64,000 nucleotides of DNA, taken from positions 26,534 to 90,533 of the forward strand of contig CAMDHP010000001.1 in the NCBI GenBank assembly GCA_945898185.1. The letters run 5' to 3'. A program made the position numbers and the translations under genes. The notes beneath the pieces were generated by a model. That model was not told where the DNA came from. It saw only the letters and a list, made by a program, of their open reading frames with translations, and ran no database searches. Position 1 is the stretch's first letter; every line of letters starts with the position of its first letter. The DNA is from Akkermansia muciniphila. GTDB taxonomy: Bacteria > Verrucomicrobiota > Verrucomicrobiia > Opitutales > Opitutaceae. This document shows, in pieces, positions 10,493 through 21,071 of this stretch.

Positions 10493-12088
10493 TCACCCGC
10501 TGCGCTTCAGCTTCCGTTTGATCAGCGCGGTCAACTCTTCGCGTCCTTCCACACGCAGGCCCCAGGCCGCGGCCGCGAACACGCCGACGCCGACCGCGAT
10601 ACACGCCGCCAAACCGGCCAGATCGTGCCAGCCGCCCCGGCCCATCACGCGCACCCAGCCCGCCCAGGCACCCGCCACCGCCGCCGCCATCAGCGCACTC
10701 GCCGCCAGCACTTTTAACGCGTGCGGCCCGAGGTGCGCAAAGCCCAGTCCTTCGTGTCTGCGGGTCAACCGCGCCTGCAAAAACCACGCCTGCGTGATCA
10801 CCGCCAGGGTCGCGCCCATCGCCAATCCTGCCGTGCCGGCGAAGCGCATCAGCACCAGGCTGGCCACCACGTTGACACAAAAACTCGCCAGCGCCGCACG
10901 CACCGGCGTCGCGGTGTCTTTCTGCGCGTGGAAGGCCCGCAGCGCCAGGCTCACGAAAGCCAGAAACGGCAGCGCCAGCGCGCTCACCCCAAGCACCGGA
11001 ATCATCAACTCCGTCGCCTTCACGTCAAAGGCCCCGCGTTGGAAAAGCACGCGGATAATCGGCTCCGCCAGCACCACCAACCCGAACGCCGCCGGCACGT
11101 TAACCAGAATGATCAACCTCATCCCGTGGCGGTAATCCTTCGCCAGCGAGTGCATATTCCCCGCCGCCGCGTGCATCGCGATCTGAGGGAAAAACACCGT
11201 CGAGATCGCGATCGCAAACACCCCGATGGGCAACTCCATCAACCGCGCGGACAAATTAAGCACCGTCGCAGCCGCATCGTCGAGCGACAGACCCAGCAGG
11301 CGCGAGACCGTCATGTTGATCAAATAAATGGCAGACCCGAAAAGCGTCGGCACCATCAGCCGCGCGATCTGCCGCACTCCCGCGCTCGCCTTTAATCCAG
11401 AGCGCGGACGCCAGCCTAGCCGCCAAAGCGCCGCCGCCGGCACCAGCAGTTGCAGTAATCCCCCCGCCAGCACCCCTGCGCAAAGCCAGTGCATCGCATC
11501 CATCCCGTTGCCGAGCGCCGCACCGCCGGCCCACACCGCCCAGCCGAGAAAACCCATCATACACAGGTTCAGCCACACCGGCGAAAGCGCCGGCTCCAGG
11601 AAACGCCCTCGCGTCTGCAGGGCCGCGCTGAACACCGCCGCCAGACAGACCATCACCATGTAGGGAAAAAGCCAAACGCCCAGCTCCGCGCCCTGCACCC
11701 AGCGCCCGACCTTCTCGGCGTCGCAACCGGCCCGCACCAGCGCCGGCCCCCAGCTTCCCGAAGCGCCCAAGGTCAACATCGCCGCCGTCGTGATACCCGC
11801 CGTGAGCAAGAGCGTCCAATTGGCCACCTCGCCCACCAATCCAAAAGCTCCCTCATCGCCATTGCGCCGCGTCTCCTCTTGAAGGGTCGGCACGAAGGCA
11901 GCCGTCAGCGCGCCCTCGCCAAGCAGACGGCGGAACAGGTTTGGCATCGTGAACGCGGTAACAAAGGCCGAGGCCACGGCGCTGGCGCCAAATACCGAGG
12001 TGATCGCAATATCGCGGCCGAGCCCGAGCACGCGCGAGAACAGCGTCACTCCCGATACCACTCCGATGTTGCGCAGTGCTTTGCCCAT
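10493..12088 (-). CDS. murJ: Lipid II flippase MurJ (MviN family)
   Basis: 531 residues. Moves the peptidoglycan precursor lipid II across the inner membrane. The N-terminus runs MGKALRNIGVVSGVTLFSRVLGLGRDI with the conserved RVLG-RD segment, then PNLFRRLLGEGALTAAFVP, the MurJ hallmark. About 14 hydrophobic segments follow to residue 520, as in the MOP exporter fold. The frame is open up to 12115, but ATG 12088 gives the family N-terminus. It is divergent from pta (12221). The 175 bases between its stop and glnS hold nothing I recognise. Confidence 0.93.
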   Translation of the reverse strand: MGKALRNIGVVSGVTLFSRVLGLGRDIAITSVFGASAVASAFVTAFTMPNLFRRLLGEGALTAAFVPTLQEETRRNGDEGAFGLVGEVANWTLLLTAGITTAAMLTLGASGSWGPALVRAGCDAEKVGRWVQGAELGVWLFPYMVMVCLAAVFSAALQTRGRFLEPALSPVWLNLCMMGFLGWAVWAGGAALGNGMDAMHWLCAGVLAGGLLQLLVPAAALWRLGWRPRSGLKASAGVRQIARLMVPTLFGSAIYLINMTVSRLLGLSLDDAAATVLNLSARLMELPIGVFAIAISTVFFPQIAMHAAAGNMHSLAKDYRHGMRLIILVNVPAAFGLVVLAEPIIRVLFQRGAFDVKATELMIPVLGVSALALPFLAFVSLALRAFHAQKDTATPVRAALASFCVNVVASLVLMRFAGTAGLAMGATLAVITQAWFLQARLTRRHEGLGFAHLGPHALKVLAASALMAAAVAGAWAGWVRVMGRGGWHDLAGLAACIAVGVGVFAAAAWGLRVEGREELTALIKRKLKRSG

Positions 12089-12220
12089 GTAAATCGCACG
12101 CACCGTCGCAGCCACCCGTCGCGCTTACAAGTTCACAAGCACTTCACCGTGCCTGCTTCCCTCAACCCGCCGCAGGCATTGACGCCCCTCGCGGCTCCGC
12201 TCACGTTCACGGCGCCCGTC

Positions 12221-13252
12221 ATGCCGCTCATATCAAAACTGACCGAGAAACTTCAGCGCCACCCAAAACGTATCGTTTTCGCCGAGGGCGCCGATCCGCG
12301 CGTCCTTCAGGCCGCCCGGCAGTGGGTAACCCGCCGCATGGGCGTGCCCATCCTTCTGGGCGACCGCGCCGCCATCAAGGAGGCCGCCGCCAAGCTCGAT
12401 GTTAACCTTCAGGGCATCCGCATCATCGAACCCGAACGCAGCGAAGATTTCGACGCCTTCGTGATCCAGCTCGAACAGATCCGCCGCATCAAGGGCCTGA
12501 AACTCGCCGAGGCCGCCGCCGCCATGAAAGACAACGGCTACTTCGCCACCATGATGGTCGCCACCGGCCAGGCCGACGGTATCGTCTCAGGCGCCACCCA
12601 TACCGCCTCCAGCGCCCTGCGCCCGATCTTTCAGATCATCCCTCGCCTTCCCGGAGTGCTCCACGCCTCGTCTCTGATGGTGCTCGATTTCGACGAGAAA
12701 AAGGTCGGTTCCGACGGCTCGCTGTTCCTCACGGACTGCGGCGTCATCCCCGACCCGACCGCCGAACAACTCTGCGACATCGCCCTTTCCACCGCCAGCA
12801 TCGCCCGCCACCTCACTAACGAGGTTCCTCGCGTCGCCATGCTCAGCTACTCAACCAAGAGCCTCTCGAACCAGCCCACCTTGGTGAAAGTGCGCCACGC
12901 CACCGAGCTCGCCCGCGCCAGGGCCAAGTCTCTCCATTTCGAAATCGAGATCGAGGGTGAGATCCAGGTGGACGCCGCACTCGACCTCGCCGTCGCGAAA
13001 ATCAAGGGCGTGCAAAGTGCAGTCGGCGGTCGCGCCAACGTGCTGGTTTTCCCCGACCTCAACTCAGGCAACATCGCCTTCAAGCTCGTGCAGCTCCTTG
13101 CCGGCGCGAACACCTTCGGCCAGATTCTCACCGGCCTCAGCAAACCCGCCGCCGAGATCTCCCGCGGCGCCAGTGCCCACGATGTTTTCGGTGCCGCCGC
13201 CATCGTCGGCGTGCAAGCCATAGACCGCCGACTGCTCCACGGCGACGCGTAA
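12221..13252 (+). CDS. pta: Phosphate acetyltransferase, catalytic (PTA_PTB) domain protein
   Basis: 343 residues. Interconverts acetyl-CoA and acetyl phosphate. The whole protein is the PTA_PTB catalytic domain: KRIVFAEGADPRVLQAA (16-32), ATGQADGIVSGATHTA, LFLTDCGVIPDP, SYSTKSLSNQP, GEIQVDAALD and the end VFPDLNSGNIAFKLVQ...ANTFGQILTGLSKP. The ATG at 12221 (MPLISKLTEK) is chosen; the long upstream extension of the frame overlaps murJ antisense and has no family content. The next gene carries the regulatory domains that are fused to this one in long Pta enzymes. No ackA is visible. Confidence 0.93.
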   Translation: MPLISKLTEKLQRHPKRIVFAEGADPRVLQAARQWVTRRMGVPILLGDRAAIKEAAAKLDVNLQGIRIIEPERSEDFDAFVIQLEQIRRIKGLKLAEAAAAMKDNGYFATMMVATGQADGIVSGATHTASSALRPIFQIIPRLPGVLHASSLMVLDFDEKKVGSDGSLFLTDCGVIPDPTAEQLCDIALSTASIARHLTNEVPRVAMLSYSTKSLSNQPTLVKVRHATELARARAKSLHFEIEIEGEIQVDAALDLAVAKIKGVQSAVGGRANVLVFPDLNSGNIAFKLVQLLAGANTFGQILTGLSKPAAEISRGASAHDVFGAAAIVGVQAIDRRLLHGDA

Positions 13253-13316
13253 CTGCCCCGTCCGCCCCACACTTTTGGGCGCCCCGCCTACGTGCCGCCT
13301 CATCCGACTCCCGCCC

Positions 13317-14537
13317 ATGTCCACCGCTGAGACCAGCCCCTCCGCCTCGCCTTCGCACACAGAAAACCCGTCGGGAGGCGCCAACGGCCACAACCCGTTT
13401 TCCCTTTCGGCCCTGCCGCTTCAGACCAAACCCAACAACACCACCACCAAGCGCATCTTCGTCGCGGCCACCCGAATGAACGATGGCAAGACCACCACCT
13501 GTCTCGGTCTCTACGGCGCCCTCCAAGCCATCTTCCCGCGCGTCGGCTTCATCAAGCCGGTCGGCCAGCGCTTCGTGGATGTGCAGGGCCAGAAGATCGA
13601 TGAGGACTCCGTGTTGCTCGACTCGATCTTCCAGGTCCGCGTGCCGATTGAGAGCATGAGTCCGGTCGCGATCGACGCCACCTTCACCCGCCGTTTCCTG
13701 GAGAATCCCGGCGAGCTCCTCCCCACCTTGGAGGATAAAATCTGCCGCTCCTTCGACCGCGTCTCTTGGGAGAAAGATTTCACCATCATCGAGGGCTCGG
13801 GCCACGCCGGCGTCGGCTCCATTTTCGACCTTTCCAACGCACGGGTTGCCCAATTGCTCAACGCCAAGGTCATCCTGATCTCGCCCGGCGGCATCGGCCG
13901 GCCCATTGACGAACTCGCCCTCAACAAATCGCTCTTCGATCAATTCGGCGTCGAGGTCATCGGTGCCATCCTAAACAAAGTAGAACCCGATAAAATGGAC
14001 CTCGTCCGCCAATACGCCGGCCTTGGTCTCGCCCGTCTCGGCATCCCGCTGCTCGGCGTGTTGCCCATCCAGAAGGCCCTGAGCGCGCCTAACCTCTCCC
14101 AGATCGCCGACGAGATTCACGGCAAATGGCTCAACGGTCGCCGCGGCGGCGCCAAGCAACGGGTGCAACGCGTGATCGTCGGCGCCATGGCAGCCAAGGG
14201 CATCGTGGACTACCTGCAGCCCGGCACGCTTATAATCACCCCTGGCGACCGCGATGACATTATCCTCGCCGCCCTCGCCAGCGCTACGCTCTCCAGCGGC
14301 GGCCAGATCGCCGGCCTCGTGGTGACCAACGACGTCCGCCCGCACCCAAAGCTCGCCGAGTTGCTCGCCCAGACCGAGATCCCCGTCATCGCCACCCGCG
14401 AGGAGAGCTACGAGGTCACCAGTCGCATCAACCACATGTCGGTGAAAACGCAGCCGCAAGACGCCGACAAGTTCCCCATCATCAAGCAGCTCATCGCCGA
14501 GCACGTGGACCTAGCAAAGATCGTCGCGAAGGTGTGA
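13317..14537 (+). CDS. BioD-like P-loop plus DRTGG protein (detached N-terminal half of long Pta)
   Basis: 406 residues. After an unstructured leader of about 40 residues comes a P-loop domain of the dethiobiotin-synthetase/CobB type (KRIFVAATRMNDGKTTT near 46-62; LISPGGIGRPIDE near 187), then a DRTGG domain (about 280-370; GTLIITPGDRDDII, VTNDVRPHP). This is the domain order found N-terminal to the catalytic part of E. coli-type Pta. It starts 64 bases after the separate catalytic pta, so a regulatory partner of that enzyme is the natural reading, though not shown. Family members also occur as stand-alone genes of unknown role. ATG 13317 is chosen over 13275. Confidence 0.82.
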   Translation: MSTAETSPSASPSHTENPSGGANGHNPFSLSALPLQTKPNNTTTKRIFVAATRMNDGKTTTCLGLYGALQAIFPRVGFIKPVGQRFVDVQGQKIDEDSVLLDSIFQVRVPIESMSPVAIDATFTRRFLENPGELLPTLEDKICRSFDRVSWEKDFTIIEGSGHAGVGSIFDLSNARVAQLLNAKVILISPGGIGRPIDELALNKSLFDQFGVEVIGAILNKVEPDKMDLVRQYAGLGLARLGIPLLGVLPIQKALSAPNLSQIADEIHGKWLNGRRGGAKQRVQRVIVGAMAAKGIVDYLQPGTLIITPGDRDDIILAALASATLSSGGQIAGLVVTNDVRPHPKLAELLAQTEIPVIATREESYEVTSRINHMSVKTQPQDADKFPIIKQLIAEHVDLAKIVAKV

Positions 14538-14573
14538 GCGGCCGATTCGGCCGATTCCCAAACCCCGTCCCCC

Positions 14574-14642
14574 GTAGGCTTGAACGTAAGTTCAAGTTCC
14601 GCCCTTACGCCCCCAACCCCTTGAACTCACGTTCAAGCCTAC
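14574..14642. repeat. Inverted repeat of the GGCTTGAACGTGAG family, copy 1
   Basis: Two 23-nt arms, 14574-14596 and 14620-14642, are inverted copies with one mismatch around the word CTTGAACGT(G/A)AGTTCAAG. The hairpin sits between the convergent ends of the DRTGG gene and hrpB. It lacks a T-run but could act as a bidirectional transcription barrier. A second copy lies at 19446-19523. Confidence 0.75.
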
Positions 14643-14662
14643 CCAGCGCCCGACCACTTCCC

Positions 14663-17230
14663 TCACCGCCATTCGTGCCGCGGATAGCGCCGGCTCAGCT
14701 CAGCCTTCACCGTCGGATACATGTCGCGCCAAAAACTCGTGAGGTCGTCCGTCACCTGTATCGGCCGGTAATTGGGCGCCAGCACATGGATCTTCACCGG
14801 CACCCGTCCGTGCCCGAGCGTGAACCGGCCTTCGATGCCGTAGAGTTCTTGTATCCGCGCCGCCATGACCGGCGGGCCTTCCTTCGCGTATTCGAGCTTA
14901 GCCTTCCGGCCGTTGGCCATCGTCAGCCGCTCCGGCAGGTAGTCGTCCAGCACCGCCAGCTGCTCCGCCGTCAGCCAGTCACGCAGCACCGCCATGATGG
15001 CGGACTTGTCCTTGTCCTTCACCGCCCGCGCGCCGAGTTCACCGTAGCACACCTGCTCGATCAGGGTCGCGCGATCCGTCTCCGCCAGCGGGTTCACCTC
15101 CAACTCGGGAAACCACTCCGCCAGCCGGTTCACCCGCGTGATCCATTGCTCCACGCTCTCGTCCCATGCCTCGATCACCACGCGGCCCGCCAGCACTTCC
15201 TTGGTCAGCAGCGCCGCCGCCTCGCCGGGCGGAGCCTCGTCGCCGCTTACCTTGGCCTCGAGCACAAGATCGCGAAAACGCCGCTCGCGCCGCGTGATCA
15301 CTCGCTTTGATTGCTCGTCATAAACCACGCCGCGCGTCTCGCGGTAATCCACCGGGAAAAGCTCCTTCAACCACGGCTCTTCCACCGCCGTCGCCAGCGT
15401 CAGCAACGTGCTCACCTCCCCATCGCCGCGCCCGATCTCACTCACTTCCGCAACCACCAGTAGCGTCGCCTTCTGAATCGCGCTCTCCCTAGCCAGCACG
15501 CCGCGCCGCGCGTGCACTAGCTCGCAACGCAGCGTGCCGCCGTCGAGGCGCTTCGCCACTTGGTCGGAAAAGCCTGCCAACACACACTTGCGCACCGCGA
15601 CGCTGTCGAGGCGTTTCTCGGACACGTCGAGCCCTTCCTTCGCCGCGATCTCCAAGAACGAAACAAACAGCGGCCCCACCGCCCGCGCGCCTTGCGCGTG
15701 GATACCCAAGCGGCGGCACGCATCCATGCCGTAGTTGGCATGATCCGCGAAGCTCCACGCCCGCATGAGCAGGAAGAAATCGCTCTCCATCTCCTCGCCG
15801 AGAACCTCGTCGCGCGCATCGTCCAACGCACGAGGCAGCCCGCGTTGCAAAAAACTCCGCCCTTGCGTGAGCGCCGCCATCAGCGCCACCGCGCGCACAC
15901 ACCCGCGCGCTTCCGCCTCCAGCAACATGCGCGCATAGCGCGGGTGCACTGGAAACCGCAGCATCCGCCGCCCAACTTCGGTGATCTTCGCAAATTCCCC
16001 GCCCTCCGTCGCGAGTGCGCCGAGATCCGCCAACAACACCTCCGCCCGCTTCAGCGCCTTCGACTCCGGTTTTTCCAGCCATGGAAAACCCGCCACATCA
16101 TCAATCCCGCTCGCCTTCAAGGTCAGCACCACCTCGCTCAGATCCAGCCGCTTCACCTCCGGCAACTCCTGCGCCGCGCGGCCCGCGTGCTCGCGCTCCG
16201 TCCACAACCGCACGCAGCGCCCGGGCGCGGTGCGGCCCGCGCGACCCGCACGCTGGTCGGCGCTGGCCCGCGAGATTTTTTCCACCAGAAGGGTGTTGAT
16301 ACCGCGGTTCGGGTCGAACTTCGCCTGCCGCGCCAGCCCCGCATCCACCACAATGGTCACGCCGTCAATGGTCAGCGATGTCTCCGCCACGTTGGTCGAG
16401 ACGATGATCTTGCGCGCACTCGTCCGGGCCACCGCGCGGTCCTGCGCTTCGGGCGGGAGTTCGCCGTGCAGCGGCAGCACCACGCAGCCGTTAAGCGCCC
16501 GATGCCCGCCGAGCGCCTGCACCGTGCGGCCGATCTCATACGCCCCTGGCATAAACACCAAAAAATCGCCCGCCGTCTCCGGCGCCACCCGCGCACACTC
16601 GCGCGCCGCCACCTCCCAGACCGGGTCGTTTTCGAAGCTCACCGTTTTTGGCAGATAATCGATCGCCACCGGATAACTCCGCCCTTGCGAGGTCAGGATC
16701 TCACACGGCGCCAGGTAGTCCGCCAGCACCGCCGCATCGAGGGTCGCCGACATCACCACGATCAACAAATCCGGCCTCGTCGCCCCTTGGATTTGCAACG
16801 CCCGCGCCAAAGAGATGTCGCCATAAAGATGACGCTCGTGAAACTCGTCGAATACCAGCGCCGCCACGCCCTTGAGCCGCGCGTCGAAAGACATCTGCCG
16901 GAGCAAAATCCCTTCCGTCACGAAGCGCACCCGCGTCTTCGCCGACACCCGCGACTCCAGACGTATCTGGTAGCCGACCTCCTGCCCGAGTTCGCAGCCG
17001 ACCTCCTCCGCCACCCGCCGCGCCAACATTCGCGCTGCCAGTCGCCTCGGTTGCAGCACAACCACTTCGCCTGCGGTCAAAAATCCGTGTTCGCGCAGCA
17101 TTTGAGGTATCTGGGTCGACTTGCCCGAACCGGTCGGCGCCTGCACCACGACCCGGCCCGTCGCCCGGAGCCCACGCACCAGATCGGCTTCCAGTTCGTA
17201 GATGGGTAATTCGCGGGGTGAAACAGGCAT
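14663..17230 (-). CDS. hrpB: ATP-dependent DEAH-type helicase HrpB
   Basis: 855 residues, close to family length. Walker A is APTGSGKST (31-39), the DEAH box is DEFHERH (128-134, DEFH in place of DEAH), motif III is VVMSATLD (about 158-165), and the arginine-finger motif is DQRAGRAGRTAPGRC. A helicase-associated (HA2) region and the HrpB-specific C-terminal domain ending in PRHEWR follow. Bacterial HrpB is an RNA-helicase-like ATPase whose substrate remains poorly defined. It is divergent from typA. The long open frame on the other strand is a coding shadow. Confidence 0.93.
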   Translation of the reverse strand: MPVSPRELPIYELEADLVRGLRATGRVVVQAPTGSGKSTQIPQMLREHGFLTAGEVVVLQPRRLAARMLARRVAEEVGCELGQEVGYQIRLESRVSAKTRVRFVTEGILLRQMSFDARLKGVAALVFDEFHERHLYGDISLARALQIQGATRPDLLIVVMSATLDAAVLADYLAPCEILTSQGRSYPVAIDYLPKTVSFENDPVWEVAARECARVAPETAGDFLVFMPGAYEIGRTVQALGGHRALNGCVVLPLHGELPPEAQDRAVARTSARKIIVSTNVAETSLTIDGVTIVVDAGLARQAKFDPNRGINTLLVEKISRASADQRAGRAGRTAPGRCVRLWTEREHAGRAAQELPEVKRLDLSEVVLTLKASGIDDVAGFPWLEKPESKALKRAEVLLADLGALATEGGEFAKITEVGRRMLRFPVHPRYARMLLEAEARGCVRAVALMAALTQGRSFLQRGLPRALDDARDEVLGEEMESDFFLLMRAWSFADHANYGMDACRRLGIHAQGARAVGPLFVSFLEIAAKEGLDVSEKRLDSVAVRKCVLAGFSDQVAKRLDGGTLRCELVHARRGVLARESAIQKATLLVVAEVSEIGRGDGEVSTLLTLATAVEEPWLKELFPVDYRETRGVVYDEQSKRVITRRERRFRDLVLEAKVSGDEAPPGEAAALLTKEVLAGRVVIEAWDESVEQWITRVNRLAEWFPELEVNPLAETDRATLIEQVCYGELGARAVKDKDKSAIMAVLRDWLTAEQLAVLDDYLPERLTMANGRKAKLEYAKEGPPVMAARIQELYGIEGRFTLGHGRVPVKIHVLAPNYRPIQVTDDLTSFWRDMYPTVKAELSRRYPRHEWR

Positions 17231-17491
17231 GATGCGGGTGGGCGTTTGTTCTCGTTTGCCGCCCGCGTGTCCAGCCTTCGCCCCTCCTGAATCGTTATCG
17301 TTCTCTCACTCGTTCTTGTTCTCCTGCCATTCTCCGGCCTCGATCATCCGCCCCGGCACCACGCGTTCCCGTCACCCAATCGTCACAGCCGCTCAATTTT
17401 TGTCCTCCGGCTTAGGCCTTGCATTGCCTAATTTCACTCCGCACGTTCTTCCCTTTTCCGAATACACACAGCCCTCCAGCACCCGCCGAGT
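17231..17491. promoter_or_regulatory. Divergent intergenic region hrpB / typA
   Basis: The 261 bases between two divergent starts must hold both promoters. A single arm of the GTTCTC repeat family occurs near 17292-17325. I cannot assign -35/-10 boxes with confidence. The AT-richer stretch 17390-17440 just upstream of typA is the likeliest promoter position. Confidence 0.35.
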
Positions 17492-19309
<1,818 letters not shown>

Positions 19310-19367
19310 GCACTGGCCCATGGGAGCCTGCTCGCAGGCGATGTTCCGCGATCCACCCTCGCACCCA

Positions 19368-19398
19368 AGCCGCACCCTTCACCGGGCGCGGCTTTTTT
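19368..19398 (+). terminator. Intrinsic terminator of typA
   Basis: Stem AGCCGCACCC (19368-19377) with GGGCGCGGCT (19384-19393), one mismatch and a 6-nt loop, followed by six T residues. It lies 59 bases after the typA stop. Confidence 0.85.
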
Positions 19399-19445
19399 AT
19401 GCGCTCAAAACGAGAAAAATCCCCACCCGCACCGCCCCGTCCCCC

Positions 19446-19523
19446 GCAGGCTTGAACGTGAGTTCAAGTTCCGCCACTCCAGATCACGACTCGACCCAAT
19501 CCCTTGAATTCACGTTCACGCCC
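19446..19523. repeat. Inverted repeat of the GGCTTGAACGTGAG family, copy 2
   Basis: The left arm 19446-19468 matches the left arm of the copy at 14574 with the same flank (CCCCGTCCCCCG) before it. The right arm 19503-19523 is a looser inverted copy. It lies between the typA terminator and the T2SS F-like gene. Confidence 0.65.
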
Positions 19524-19604
19524 ACCCGGAAACACATCGCCGCGCTGCTGCGGCGCCGCGCTCGTTTATCTCTAGCGACTCGTTTTGTCTGCTCGCGACT
19601 TTTT

Positions 19605-20621
19605 GTGCGCTCGCGTCCCGCGCTCCGCTGCGTTGCCCTTTCTCCCTTGTCGCTTTCTCACGCCAAACTCTCCGCGTTCTATCTCCAGCTCAGTCAGCAG
19701 CTCGGCGCCGGGCTCACCCTTGCCCAGTCCCTCGCCGCCCGCTCCCCCGCCCCCGCGGCGGATTGCGCACGATTGGTGCGCTTGATCCACGACGGCGAAA
19801 TCGTCGCCAAAGTATTCACCGCCGCCGGCAACTGGCTCCCCGAAGAGGATAGACCATTCCTGGCCGCCGCCGCTGCAACCGGACGACTTCCCCTCATCCT
19901 CCGGACACTCTCCGCGCGCCACGCACACCTCGGCACGCTGCAACGCCGCGTCGCGTTTTCCTGCCTGTATCCGCTCGGCGTGCTCCACTTTGGCTCCCTC
20001 GTTTTCGCCCTTTTCCGCCTCATCAACTGGGAGACTGGCATCCACTGGAGCACTCCCGGCTTTATCGGCGGCGTGCTGATGATTCTGCTGCCCTTCTGGG
20101 GCTCCGTAATCGGGCTCGCCGTGCTCATGCGCCGGCGCAATCCCATCGCCGCGACCTTCCTCAGCCTCCTGCCCGCCATAGGCGGCTATCGCCGTGAGCA
20201 GGCACTCGCGGATTTCGCGTTTGCCCTCGGTAACCTGCTCGAGGCCGGCGCGCCGATCGCGGATGCGTGGCACAGCGCGGGCGAGATCGCAAACTCCACC
20301 CGCATCGCCGCCGCAGCCGCCGCCGTGCACGCACAGATTCTCCGCGGTGGCGCGCCTGGCGCGGTGATCAACAGCCAGCGGGTGTTCCCCCCCGATTTCG
20401 TCACGCTCTACCAGACCGGCGAGGTCACCGGTAGCTTGGATAAAAACCTTATCCATCTCGCCGAGATTCATCAGGATCGCGCGCGCCAGAAACTCGCCTT
20501 CGCAGCCGTCCTTTACCCCGGCTTGCTCTTTTTCGCCGTCGCCGCGCTGGTGCTCTCCATCGTGATTTCTGCTTACAGCGGCTACATCGGCAACATCAAC
20601 AAAATGCTCGATGGCATGTAA
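19605..20621 (+). CDS. Type II secretion system F-like inner-membrane protein (start uncertain)
   Basis: About 338 residues. Two GspF-type halves are seen: AKLSAFYLQLSQQLGAGLTLAQSLAA near the start and QALADFAFALGNLLEAGAPIADAW in the second half, the latter followed by FPPDFVTLYQTGEVTGSLDKNL. Three membrane segments lie at VAFSCLYPLGVLHFGSLVFA, GGVLMILLPFWGSVIGLAVLM and AAVLYPGLLFFAVAALVLSIV. Family members form the inner-membrane platform of type II secretion or type IV pili. The frame is open back to 19320 through a terminator and a repeat, so the real start is probably GTG 19605 or TTG 19647. No ATPase or pseudopilin gene is adjacent, so its machine is unknown. Confidence 0.7.
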   Translation: MRSRPALRCVALSPLSLSHAKLSAFYLQLSQQLGAGLTLAQSLAARSPAPAADCARLVRLIHDGEIVAKVFTAAGNWLPEEDRPFLAAAAATGRLPLILRTLSARHAHLGTLQRRVAFSCLYPLGVLHFGSLVFALFRLINWETGIHWSTPGFIGGVLMILLPFWGSVIGLAVLMRRRNPIAATFLSLLPAIGGYRREQALADFAFALGNLLEAGAPIADAWHSAGEIANSTRIAAAAAAVHAQILRGGAPGAVINSQRVFPPDFVTLYQTGEVTGSLDKNLIHLAEIHQDRARQKLAFAAVLYPGLLFFAVAALVLSIVISAYSGYIGNINKMLDGM

Positions 20622-20643
20622 TCCGCACTGCCCACACTGAACC

Positions 20644-20880
20644 ATGGACCAATCCGAACACGACCCGTTGCACGGAAAAACCCTCGAACACGTCGTGACG
20701 AAGTTAGTCGAGCATTACGGCTGGGATACGCTGGCCGAGCAGGTGGCGATCCGCTGCTTCACCCACGACCCAAGCGTAAAATCAAGCCTCGTTTTCCTGC
20801 GCAAAACTCCGTGGGCCCGCGCCAAGGTCGAGCTGCTCTACGTGCGGTTGATACGCGGCTGGGGCGTCGGGGAGGGCTGA
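20644..20880 (+). CDS. VF530 family (DUF2132) small DNA-binding-like protein
   Basis: 78 residues. The sequence [20 protein letters not shown] and [21 protein letters not shown] is the hallmark of the VF530/DUF2132 family. The name comes from a Vibrio protein with a known fold; a DNA-binding role has been suggested for the family but no physiological function is established. Length is normal. It begins 22 bases after the T2SS F-like gene, so joint transcription is possible but functional linkage is not implied. Confidence 0.9.
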   Translation: MDQSEHDPLHGKTLEHVVTKLVEHYGWDTLAEQVAIRCFTHDPSVKSSLVFLRKTPWARAKVELLYVRLIRGWGVGEG

Positions 20881-21071
20881 GGTCTAAGCCGGGTCGAACC
20901 CTACTTCGTTTGGCCGAAATTTATTCAAATCTCAATCGTAAGTTTACCACCGTCTTCCGTAACCTACACGTTGCGAGGAAGTCTCCTGCGCACGTAGCCT
21001 CGTGACCCTTCTTGTCTTTGCGCCCACGCGCAGACGCCGCTCTACTCCCCTCACCAAATCCATTTTAAAAC

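Noticed and set aside
15560-17209. 549-residue open frame antisense to hrpB
   Set aside because: Arg/His/Pro-rich nonsense product opposite a fully motif-supported helicase.
20881-21071. tRNA-like GGGTCGAACCC word between the VF530 gene and the efflux operon
   Set aside because: No acceptor stem, D-arm or anticodon arm can be built around it.
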